In this document: positions 48,201 to 58,978 of the stretch, in pieces
Numbering within the stretch: position 1 is the stretch's first letter
How the letters are laid out: each line of letters starts with the position of its first letter
Assembly: GCA_965153455.1 (NCBI GenBank)
Contig: OZ234499.1
Coordinates: 5,962,515-6,026,514, forward strand
Length of the DNA stretch: 64,000 nucleotides
Direction of reading: 5' to 3'
DNA from: Sphagnum compactum
Taxonomy: Eukaryota; Bryophyta; Sphagnopsida; Sphagnales
Notes under the pieces: generated by a model
Database searches by the model: none
What the model saw: the letters and a program-made list of their open reading frames with translations, nothing else
What the model was told of the DNA's origin: nothing
Position numbers and translations under genes: made by a program

Positions 48201-49629
48201 ACATTTGATGAAATATGTGCTTGTTTTTGGTTGGAAGGTGTACATCACATGTGTTTTTCCAAGAAAGGCATAACCATTTAGATATGAAAGCATGAATTTC
48301 TTTGCTTGATGGGAAACATTATTATTTTATTCCTTACCCTTGGACTATAAATTATTGAAAGGTATCACGCTAAAGGGAATATTGTTAAAAAGAGATGGTG
48401 TGACATATTGCCCTCCAACTTTAAACTTACATGATCAAAATTTTGCATAAGTAAAAGAGAGGAAAAAAAAGTTGGACTTATATGGGTAGTTTTGTTGCAA
48501 CCCTAGCTTTCAACTTTTGACTAAAGTTAAGGCATGAAAAGGGATACGAGTCAAGAGCACATCATGAAATTTAAGCCATTCCCACAAATGTGGGAAAGTG
48601 CCAAAAAATGAATTTAAACATTTTCTAGAAGATTCTCACTTTGGGAATTGGAGTCAAACTATGATTTCTTGAAATTTTGAAGCAAGGTTTGAAGGACCAA
48701 TTTTTATAGGATTGAGTTTTTAATTATTGAAAAGATGATGAAAAGTAAATATCCAAACTGAGGTTGCATTCCCCATTTGAAGATTTGAAACATAATTTGA
48801 ATGGCTTATTGAATGGCCAAAAATCAAGTTAACATTTTAATTTTCAACCATTAAAATGTTCAACAATAGGATCGAATTAACACCTCCAATTGGAATGTGT
48901 GATATGATGTTAGAAATATTTTTACAAGTCTAAAACTTTGCATTTGAAAATTCCCAAATCAAAATCCATATGTAGGAATTACATGGACCTATAAATAATA
49001 CAACTTATAACTTGGCAATTAATAGGATTGTTGAGACTTTCACTTGGGAGCCCTTATCATTTATGCTACATTGATATAATCCTCACCATCATCTATGAAA
49101 TATATTAAAAGGAGGAGATCAATGATTCATCCCAAATTTGGACCGTGATGAATCATGTAAATGTGGGTCTCCTACATCTTTGTTTGTGCACCATTCCAAG
49201 TTGAATTAACCAATTTTCTTTTTGGGTTATGCAAATTGATTTATCTTTGAGTTTAATTTTGTGAGTTTGTCTTAAAACCATCTTGGAGCTTTCATCTTTT
49301 TGTCTATGTAAAAAAAACACACACACACACACATTGACTTTACATTCCACTAGAAAATTAAGAATTGACAATGTTATTTATTCTTGTACCATTTGACAAA
49401 CCTAAAGATGCATTAGGTTTGGAACAAAGCAATTATAACAAATGTGTGAAAGGTTAAAACTAATAACTCGATTAATATAGCTTGTTTGTTTGGGAAAATG
49501 CAAAGGAATTGATCCCACATAGATTCCATGACTGGAGGTATGTTCCAAAGAGCTTTGGGCTTCACCCATCCAATCCATAATTGTTGATTTCATGGACTTG
49601 ATTCAACAAGGCAAATAGCCCAAATACAA
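42251..49629. other. Long AT-rich stretch, no gene
   Basis: No protein-coding, rRNA or tRNA gene seen. Minus-strand open frames at 42,387-42,892 may be LINE upstream sequence but show no motif. The rest is poly-A/T-rich with stops in all frames. The only feature I can suggest is a SINE-like fragment near 45.7 kb. Confidence 0.5.
45700..45778 (-). mobile_element. Possible tRNA-derived SINE head
   Basis: On the minus strand, GTGACCAAATGATTAAG (45,743-45,759) resembles a Pol III A box, and GGTTTAAATTTCAC (45,705-45,718) a degraded B box. Their spacing of about 41 bases fits a tRNA gene. No tRNA fold or tail was confirmed. Confidence 0.3.
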
Positions 49630-49860
49630 TGGAGGCACCATTTGTTTTGCTTGAAAGGTTCCAAGGTCCTTTCATAAATTGGAGGGATTGCGGTCTCTAT
49701 TGTGGGGAATTACTTTGTGGGTTATTTGGATTAAAAGAAATGACATTGTCTTTAATAATGAGTGATGACATACTAGAAGATTCAAAAAACTATTTAAAAT
49801 GATTTGTTCAAATATGGTTAAGTAGCTTGGGATAAATGCTTAGGACTAATCCAAAATTTT
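49630..49860 (+). pseudogene. LINE zf-RVT-like fragment
   Basis: One frame reads EGLRSLLWGITLWVIW then IKRNDIVFNNE, followed by two stops and HTRRFKKLFKMICSN. The Leu-Leu-Trp-Gly...Leu-Trp-x-Ile-Trp...Arg-Asn...Phe-Asn pattern is typical of the C-terminal end of plant LINE ORF2 proteins. It differs from the LINE-like element at 31-42 kb. Short and broken. Confidence 0.45.
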
Positions 49861-50858
49861 AGTATGTTAAACAACCGCATTTTGAATGCTTTGACAATAA
49901 CGGGGCAAAAATTAGGTGACCTGCATTAGATCGAGTAGGTCACATTTGGTAGTATTATGATGGACTTTGTAAAGGAGTAGTTTGATTGAGCTCTTTCTCT
50001 CTTCCCACTACCCCCCGCCCCTTTTTTTTGTGGCCTTGTTGTGTGGTTGTTTCCTCTTCACAATGAATTTGGTCATTTGTTTCCCCCTTCCCCCAAAGAG
50101 TTTTAAGAAAGGTTTATTTATACAAATTAGCTCTAACATTTAGATGGCATAGGTGATTGAAGGTGATTGATGTCATGTTAATATGTTGGGCTATAGTGGC
50201 CAAATAAGGGGATTTCTTTTGAGGAAAAGAGAGTGCAACCTCCAACAAACAATGATCCATGTGTCATATGGACATGCAAAGTTCAATCATGTAACATATC
50301 AAAAAGGAATAAGTGTACATGAAGGATAGTGCATTTCCTTTTGGTATCAAAGATAGGTATAGATGGAGTGTGGCTCTTTGAAACCATTTGAAAATTGTAC
50401 TTACTTGAAGTAATCTCCAAGTATTTGAAGTAAGATCTCATAAAATGTTTGTACAACATTTCATCCCATTTTCCCATCCAATTTTACAAAACATAAAGAA
50501 AGCATGAGATACAAAATCCTAAAACCTAAAACCAAGTTATGGTTGCATGCTTAAAACTAGGTTCATTTTGTGTGTTTGTGTCTTGAACTTGTGTATATGA
50601 GCAAATGAAATGGAATGCTCCTATTGAGTGGAAGTTACAATGAATGAATGTCAATAAAATTGTTTATAATTTGTTTTTTGGGGGGTTCCTTGAAGACCCA
50701 AGTGGGGCTTTTCCATTGTTACATAATGTCCTCCCATTTGTCACCTCACAAGGCATTTTTCATAAAGCCTCCGGCATTTCCAAAAAAACAATCGTGACAC
50801 ATGCTGCATATCACCACCGTAATTATTATAATAAAAAAACAGCCGATTTTTACACCAT
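49861..50858. other. AT-rich region, no gene
   Basis: No recognised coding or RNA feature. Confidence 0.45.
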
Positions 50859-50960
50859 GTAAAGCCCTCGAGGCAGGGCTTTACCAGAATTTGGGCTCCC
50901 CTTGATTCTCACATTGGGGGCCCTTATTCTGATTAAGCCCTGACCCCTCGTGAGCTTTAC
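50859..50960. mobile_element. Small foldback element (102 bases)
   Basis: Starts GTAAAGC and ends GCTTTAC. The two halves are imperfect reverse complements throughout (GTAAAGCCCTCGAGG against GTAAAGCTCACGAGG; CAGAATTTGGGCTCCCC against CAGAATAAGGGCCCCC). The left half contains a second perfect 10-base hairpin (GTAAAGCCCT / AGGGCTTTAC). It looks like a tiny MITE or structured element. Confidence 0.7.
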
Positions 50961-53039
50961 CCTACACAAAACACGTTTACCTTGGTTTAATAAACTATTA
51001 CTTTATTGAACAATTTTTGTCATGACGGTTAGATATCAAGTTGCAAAAACAATAAAATTAGAGCTAAATTTCCTTCAGTTTGTATGAAGCTTTTGATATT
51101 TGAACTTAGGCAACAACTCGACTCTCGATACATTATATCCATGCATGTTAAGTGCATTTATCTAGAGGAGACAAGGATTTTGCTCAAGGAGAGAATTGAG
51201 AAAAAAATCAAATAGGAAAAACTAAATGGTATCACCAGTGACTAACAATTTCCAAAGACTAAAAACAAGGGGTGTGTCATGCACTATGACCTTGCCATTT
51301 TACATTTAAAAGTATTTTAAGGCAAAAGAAGAATTATGAAAACTCAAATATTTCACCGTGCAAAAATACAATCTTCCAAAAATCCTCTAAAAGAAACAAA
51401 AATCCTTCAACATACGATAACTCTCAAGAACTGATCTCAAGTTTCAACACAAGCCAAAATATTATTATTTTTCAAAAATGCTCATATAAAAAGAGACCTA
51501 TTATTATTATTACCTAGGGGCCTATAAAAATCCCGTAAGCTACTGTACTCTATAATGAATCTAAACACAACAATATCCTTGCCCTTGGTAGGCAAGACGA
51601 ACAACAAAGATATTGATCAAAATTTTCTCCCTAGCTCGGGCCATGGCTGAGGCAAATTTATTCAGGGGAACTCTTGGTACCATTGTAACATACTCTTTAC
51701 AAATTCCACATGTTTTTAAAGCCAATTTAATGAATGTTCAATTACAAAAACTTACTCAAAACTTAATAAATTCTTTACACACATATTGTATGTATTTGAG
51801 TTACAAAAGTAGAACTCGACTAAATAGATTTTTGCCATATTTATTCCTTTGCCATATAGTTACATTTTTTAAGTGCCAAAAACAGTAAATTGGCACTTTC
51901 TTTTGAAAAACCAATCCCTTCTTTTCCTTTGTGATTTATCGTAGTTGAAGAATAGCAAATTCCACATGAATTATATTATTTTAAGACAAGATAGGGGGAA
52001 AAAAAAATTCTTAAAGAAATTTATTTAGTTTTGGTGAAGGAAAAGAAGGATATTGTGAAATATTCTATTTTTAAAAAGTAGAATATTCAAATTTAAATAA
52101 TTATTCAGGGGGAGACCCAACCCAACAAACGTGCAATTGATGGGAATACGAATTTTGAAGTGTGACGGATGGGCAAGGAAAGGCATTCTCGCCGGATACA
52201 GTGGGACCGCACTGGACATGCAATTATTTGTCACTTAGACGTATCGGCCAGCCACCGCTTTGTATACTTTATTTGTGGTAGAGAAACTTATTTCCAATGC
52301 TCATACTTTCTGACCAGAAAGCGACAATAAGTTTTGGTAATAATTCCGGTGGGCCATAATCAACAAATTCATTCTGGCCGGTTCAGAAACTCGCTCGGAT
52401 ATACCACTCTGTTGCCAACAAGGGGGGGGCATTACTTGGCTGATTTTTGTCTCATCTTGTCCAATTTCATTTGCCACAAACTACCTAACCACTAATTCAT
52501 TCAAATAGGTACCGCAAGTACCAAAGCAAGTTCAATATTCCGCAACATTCCAGTGTCCTATAATTATCTGGTTTTGAAGACTCTATAAAATAGTCCAAAA
52601 CATTCTAAAGGATTCTCTATTTGCTTTCACAAAAATTTGTTATTTGAAAAAAAAAATTAAATTTTTAAAAAAAAAACAACATTTTTACAAACAGTGCAAT
52701 TTAGTGTGGAAGATGCTCAAAGTACTATCTTAGTTTAATTGCTGATCCACAAAAAAATTTAATTATTTTCAGATATATTTGTAGACAATTTTTGAAAAAA
52801 TATTTTTTTCAGAGATTTTTTTTTTTTGGGGGGGTGTGAAAGAGAATGAAACATTTTTTGACATATTCACGAATATTTTATTTATTGAAATTGAAATTTC
52901 AAAATTAAATGATTATTTGGCAGAGAGACCTGATGAACATGCTATTCAACTATGGTGTGGATTGAGTGGCTTTTTTTTAGGGGGGGGGGGGAAGGGGGGC
53001 TGAAATTTTTGGATCCGGAAACAAAAACAATAATGTGGT
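50961..53039. other. AT-rich region with homopolymer tracts, no gene
   Basis: No gene. G-runs lie near 52,428, 52,828 and 52,980-52,998. Confidence 0.45.
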
Positions 53040-53067
53040 GCTAAAGTGTACAAAGGGTCTTTTTGGA

Positions 53068-53098
<31 letters not shown>

Positions 53099-53290
53099 GA
53101 ACTGCAAAAGTCGCCATATTTTGAGGAAAAAAGCCTGACATATTTTGACAATGAGTTCTTGAGTCGCCAGATCAAAGCAGGATCCTTAAAGCCAGAGATC
53201 AAAGCAGGATTTGCTGGTTGACCTTTAGCCAAATTTGGCTCATTCCTCTTGTGGACGATTGTCCAGTCCACCTACTTGCCAAAATTGACA
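53040..53290 (+). repeat. Dispersed repeat at the left edge of duplication copy B
   Basis: Plus-strand partner of the minus-strand repeat in HMA intron 4 (29,437-29,660). It contains an AAT-repeat at about 53,070-53,098 and two copies of AGATCAAAGCAGGAT (near 53,170 and 53,203). Similarity to the intron copy stops at about 53,290, where similarity to the window start begins. Confidence 0.7.
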
Positions 53291-53292
53291 GA

Positions 53293-54294
53293 AAAAACCC
53301 TGACGACGGTACTTCAGTTTAGCCGCATGTCGCCAACTTTATGGTGAAATTGTGCCAAAATTCCTGACAACTTGGCGCCCCACAAATTCTGGCCCGGTTT
53401 AGGTTCTTCGCGGCACGGATGTGGGGATGCGGGCCCGCTTAACCGGGTGCTGGTCGGCTTCCCGGAATTGGCGCTGCGCCCAGCGATGGTGGGGGTGCAA
53501 ACTTCGAAGCTGAGACGGCTGCAAACAGAGAGCCTCGATCTTTGAGCACTCAATGAGCTTCCTTGCGCGCAACCTCAGCGTACGCGACTGTGCTGCGGAG
53601 CGGCAGCTCTTCAAGCTCTTTCTGGGGATATCAATTTCAGCCCGTAATGTTGCCGAATTGCGACCAAAAAGGTTTGGCAAACTTTCTCTCAGTCTGGTGG
53701 TACTCTTGGCAACAGAAGAGCGTTGGATCCATGTTCATCAGTTTGAGAAATGCATATCTTAGTCTTTGTCTATGTTAGCACTGGATGTTTAGAGAGAGGA
53801 GGGAGGGGGGCCACAGATACGGACTGCTCCAACATGATAGCTATTGCTCTGGAGTTTCTAGGCGTTGTTGCATTACATTGTTGTGAGGGGACACATATAG
53901 AAGGATTTCAGTGGTCAGCGTTCTTTTTGTTTTGTTCAAGAAAACGGGAATGTAAAGGTTGTGACACGCGGATCTTGGAATTTTTTTAGGGCGACAACAG
54001 GAAGTTTTGAAGCTGCTGCACTCGTTTCTCGCAGTCTTAAAGGAAGGCGGTCTGTATCGATGAAGCGTGTTTTTTTGTTTGCTGGAGTGAACTGTGGCTC
54101 AGGGAAGTGAGGCAGTTTGCGCGAAGAAAGCTCGTGATCCAGAATTACGCTTTTTAGATCTGTGCGTTGAGAGATCTGAGTCTTCCTTCGCAATACTTTG
54201 TCTGGCCGCCCGCCCTGGCCATCTCACGGTCTCTCTCACTTGTGACGGCTGCAATCGCTGCAGCTCCCATCTATCTATCTATCTATCTATCACG
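53293..54294 (+). other. Upstream region of Sec14 copy B
   Basis: Matches 1-1,001 and has no gene of its own. The TCTA run before the ATG has five units here. Confidence 0.5.
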
Positions 54295-56804
54295 ATGATC
54301 CATGATCTGTGCCACTGCGCTTCTAAGAACCAAGGCTCAGGCGCTATGTCCAGCGGAGAGGAGGACACAATGAGTGTTCATCCTGAAGATTTGATGCAGT
54401 CGCAGCAAGAGACACTTCATAGATTCCGAGTTATTCTGACAGAGGAAGGACTGATCCGCAAACGAGACGACGATAACTACTTGTTACGCTTCTTGCGCGC
54501 CAGAGCTTTCAATATTGCGAAAGCTAAGGCCATGTTTCAGGCTATGCTGGAATGGCGAAAAGACATAGGCGCAGACACAATCAAAGAGGTGAAGCGATCC
54601 ATCCCCGCCTTTCCACTCTGTGAATATTGCAAAATTGTCCACACGGATATTAAGAATGTTTTGAGAGAGGAATCATACATTTGCTGAGCGGTAGGTAGGG
54701 TCTGGAAGATCAGGGAAGATTTTCCATTTTCCTTGCAGATCTGGATTTAATGTCGATGCTGATTCCCGTGTGGCAGCAGACCTTCCAGTTTCCTGAAAGA
54801 GAAGCAATTAAGGAGCTGTACCCGCACTTTCACCACAAGACAGATAAGATGGGCCGCCCAGTGTACATTGAAAGGTTAGGCCAGTTGCAGGTGGAGGAGC
54901 TTCTCAAAACCACAACCATGGACCGCATGCTTCTCTACCACGTCAAAGAATGGGAGACTCTGATCGATTGGTAGATTCCAGCATGCTCCAAGATGGCTGG
55001 CACCTGCATTTCTCAGACACTCACAATTCTGGATATGAAAGGATTGGTAATTGTTTCAGGCCTTTTAGTCTTTTCTATGTATTTTGGTGAAGCACACATG
55101 TCTAGTGCTCTGTGCTTCTCAGTTGAACCTACATGCCCTTTTTGGTCTACCACTAAATAGAACAGGTTTATCTGCTGGCCCAAAGTATAGGAGAATGGTA
55201 GGGCCCTCGGCATTTCCCTGTTTGGAGGTGCCAAGGCACAAGGGCAGTAGCCCAAGTGATGGGCACCAAAAACAAGGAAGGGCCGAGAGCCCTACCCTTC
55301 TCTGGTGTAAAAACTTGCCCTAATTTTCAGAGGGAATGAGATTCCACCTTGGAAGATTTCTTCCATTTCGGAAGATCTTTGCTGAGGTTTCGCACCTAAC
55401 AATGGTCGTCTAAATGCACTACAAAAATTTGGGCACATTTTTATGTACTCAGAGAAATATCTGAATGTATTTGGAGGGTGCCTTAAGAGGAGAGATCTTA
55501 CACCTATAAGTAAGTATGCGCAAGATCCCTCCCATTCTTAAGGAGTAGGTGGAAGAACCCTCCCCCTCCTATGCCTCATGATCTATGTATTGTAGTGGCA
55601 GGTAAGGCCCATGGATAGGGGCATCACCAAAATAAGGTGCTGCTGAGGACAGCTCTGAATTCTGGTGACACACCTGTCCAAGGGCCTTACCATCTGTAAT
55701 GACCATGTCAGCTCCTACTCATTACACAAAGAAATGTCAGTCGGCACTTACAAAAATGTAAAAACCCTGCCCTAATTTTTGTAGTGTATTTAGACAACCA
55801 TTGTCAGGTGCAAGAACGCAGGGAGGATTTTCCAAAATGGAAGAAATCTTCCATGTTGGAAGCTCATGCCCTCAGAGAATTAGGGCAGGTTTTTATGGTG
55901 GAGAAGGGTAGGATGCTCGGCCCTTGTTTTGAGCGCTCATCATTTGGGCTACTGCCCTTGTGCCTAGGCACTTCAAAACAAGGAAGGGCCAAGGGCCCTA
56001 CCCTTCTTGGAAATGTAAGAGCCTGCCCAGAAATGTAGGATGAACTCCAGTGTCAGGAGGGAAAATTGGAAGCTTATTGATTTAAGGTGCCCTCCAACTA
56101 CACTGGGAAAGCCCTTGCAAGTCATTATGGTTCATGATATTGTTTGCCTCATGCTTTACAATGGGTAAAACCCACTGGTGAGGGACATTCCCAAGATGTG
56201 GGGCCAGACTCGGCTACTGCCTCTTCCTGGGTCCTTTATTTTGAGAATGTTCCATTCACTGAACTTTACCCTACACATAATTATCGACCAACATACTATT
56301 CACTTCCTACAGTTGGATGTTTTTTTTGGGTGTTGCTTTATTCCTCAACAGAAAGGTTTCACATTTTTCTATGAATCTTTCTATCTGTGTATGATTGTTA
56401 TACGTATCCTGACCTTGCTGACTCTGCTTCTGTCAATGCAGACTATGAGGCACATGAGTAAACAGGTGAGGAATTTCATTCAGAAGATCACCAAGGTTGA
56501 CCAAGATTTCTACCCAGAGTACCTGGGAAAGATGTTTATTGTCAATGCTCCAACTGCTTTCAAGGCAATGTGGGCTGTTGTCAGACCATGGCTTGATAAG
56601 AGGACTCAAAAGAAAATTGAAGTTCATGGCCCTAACTTCTCTTCAAAGCTACTTGAGTTGGTTGATAGCGAGAACCTCCCTGTGTTCCTGGGAGGCTCAT
56701 GCTGTTGCCCAGGAGGATGCGAGAATGCAGATGCTGGCCCTTGTAATGAAAGTACCTACCAGAAGAAACAGACTTTTGATGAATCTCTGAAGGCACTGGA
56801 TTAG
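54295..56804 (+). pseudogene. Sec14-like lipid-transfer gene, copy B, with a nonsense codon
   Basis: Exons match copy A: 54,295-54,588, 54,789-55,046 and 56,442-56,804, with all splice borders kept. In exon 2 a TAG at 54,972-54,974 replaces the AAG lysine codon of copy A, right after LIDW and before IPACSKM. A protein from this copy would stop about halfway into the CRAL-TRIO domain, before the lipid-binding pocket is complete. The 3' end is better kept than in copy A: the frame runs on through TFDESLKALD to a stop at 56,802. Without the nonsense codon it would be 304 residues. The rest of the exons differ little from copy A, so the loss looks recent. An assembly or base-calling error at this codon cannot be excluded. 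Confidence 0.85.
55183..56015. repeat. Intron 2 inverted repeat, copy B
   Basis: Arms at 55,183-55,430 and 55,774-56,015, with a nested hairpin at 55,481-55,543. Same structure as in copy A. Confidence 0.83.
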
Positions 56805-58612
56805 CTATGTGTTGACCTTGCAAGCATTGGTAACACATTTTTTAACTCCCTCATTCAGAGTTGTTGCAATGAAGTGGGCAGAATTTGCTTATTCAGACTA
56901 TTCAATAAGGAATTTATGGAATCTTTACATTGCCATTTCTGCAATTTTAGTCAAGAAACACTGGAGTGCCTGCACTGTGTTGAGCTGTATTATGCAAGGA
57001 GGAATGCAGGCTTCAGGCTTGGAAGTTGCTTTGTGAGGCAGAGATTCCAGCACACCATGTGCTCTCATATTGTTGGTTGGTTGGTAGTCACTTCTCCAGC
57101 CCCATAGAATACATTTGCTTTCCCGTGATTTGTTTTCTCAATATGGACAGAGAGTCAAATGCATAAGCTTTCTGGTTGAAGCAAGCTTCTCCGTGACAGA
57201 AGCAGAGGGCTTTCTTTGTCCACAATTGATTGATGAATTGTTTATTTGACTCGATTCACTGGATGCAGACTTTGTTGCCTGCTTTAGCTGGTGACACTTT
57301 CAGCAATCAGTTTCATAGTTCAATTTTACAAAATCAGGTACTTCAAAAACAGAGAACCTGAGTAGTCAAAAAGAGTTGATGAAGCACACTTCCTGATTGA
57401 TACCTCCTTTCACAGCAAATTACTAGATAGTGTTGGGCGTGGTAAAGAGTTTCTCTAGTGCTACTTCAAGAAAATGGAATTGTTGCTGGGACAGCAAATG
57501 AGAGATTTCTATGAATACACTGCAGCGAGGAGGAAACATGGAAACCACCAAATCTTCATGGTTTTAAAAGTCTTGTGATTAGCAAGGAGGTGGAAATGGG
57601 TTTTGAAATGTGATTGTGGCAATGATTCATTACGTCCCATGAGTCTTGGTAGCATTTCAAACATGGATTGATTGATGATGATGCAGAAGTAGAAGCAGAA
57701 GCACATCATTAGTGTTCACATGACAAATGACTGATGGAAGAAAAGAGGAGGCTCCAGCAACATTGATACCATGGTGACTTAAAACCTGAAAACCTTGGGC
57801 ACAAATGACATTGTGGAAAACTGGGAGGTACTGGGAGACCCAGATGTAGAAAGTAAACTTACGGTCAATCCTAGAGAGAGTAGTGCATGCTCATAACTCT
57901 CTTTTACACTCTGAGCTTACGATTGTGCAATCAGACCAGCATTGGCATCATCCAAATGTGTTTTGTGTCTTTGTCAGGCTTGACAAATCTGGCCATTCTG
58001 AAGGAAAAACTAGAAGCCTCTACTAAACTTTGACAGATAATCTTGGCCACGTCCCAAAGGCACTTGTGTTGGCCTCAAAACTTCCTCACCTGCAATTGCA
58101 TTGCTAGCGGAACATGCCCCCCACTGAACATGGCCTGGTAACCGAACGTGGGTCTAGTGCAGACCAGCACTGGTGGATGGTTGCAACCATGCAGATCAAA
58201 TGTTGGAAAAGGCCTTATGATCAAACGTTCAGTCTTGAGAAATTGTGTTCAGTTTTATTCGGGTATCCAAATGGAATGTTTATTGGGAAGGCGGCCCGTA
58301 GAGTGGGGTGGACCTTTACTGGCAGGAGAGGAAGCCACGTCATGGGAAACCAAATAACCACTGGGTAAAATAGACACTGGTACCTCTACCTATTATCTGG
58401 CCAGAGTGAACCAGCAGCCACCAGTCCACCAATGTGGATGGATGATGCACCGATGGGTGTACCTTTTTGGTCCCTCCCTGTCCTTGGGCTAAACCAAGGT
58501 GGTGAACTCATTTCGACCGTTTTTTTCCTTTCCTCAGTCCAGGTTGGTTTTTGTTTGAGAACGTTTTTTTTTCCTCAACCTCACCCCGACGCCCGCCCAA
58601 GTCTCACATACC
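56805..58612 (+). other. 3' flank of Sec14 copy B
   Basis: Matches 3,528 to about 5,330. No recognised gene. Small indels separate it from copy A, for example extra bases near 56,894 and near 56,992. Confidence 0.45.
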
Positions 58613-58614
58613 TA

Positions 58615-58976
58615 CAGTAAACTCTCTCTAAACTAATATCCTTGGGACCGGCCAGAAGATATTAGTTTATGGAGGATATTAGTTTACACAAATTATATGA
58701 GGGGTAACAAAAATCATTCCGAAACCTGCCAGAGCAGCATGGAAGGTCATGGATCATTGGGGAAGGTAACGGAACCTTGTGAAGCTTGGTGGAGGATCAA
58801 GTGTCATATGTATGATATATTAGTTTATAAAATGTTATGGGACCAGAAAAAAATATTGAATATCAGTTTATGGAGAATTATTAGATTAAGTATGAGGCCC
58901 GCCATGGGCCTGTGCCCGCATATTAGTTTAGAGAGAATATTAGTTTACACAATATTAGTTTAGAGAGAGTTTACTG
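58615..58976. mobile_element. pogo/Emigrant-like MITE (362 bases)
   Basis: Both ends read inwards CAGTAAACTCTCTCTAAACT and continue identically to 25 bases. It is flanked by TA (58,613-58,614 and 58,977-58,978). Copy A has a single TA at the matching site (5,331-5,332). The ends resemble the Emigrant/Lemi1 group of pogo-type MITEs, whose ends also start CAGTAAA and contain TAAATTAATA-type repeats. Inside are many TATTAGTTTA repeats. No coding capacity, so it must have been moved by a transposase in trans. Confidence 0.93.
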
Positions 58977-58978
58977 TA

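Noticed and set aside
58697-58963. 88-codon open frame
   Set aside because: It lies wholly inside the MITE, which has no coding capacity by family.
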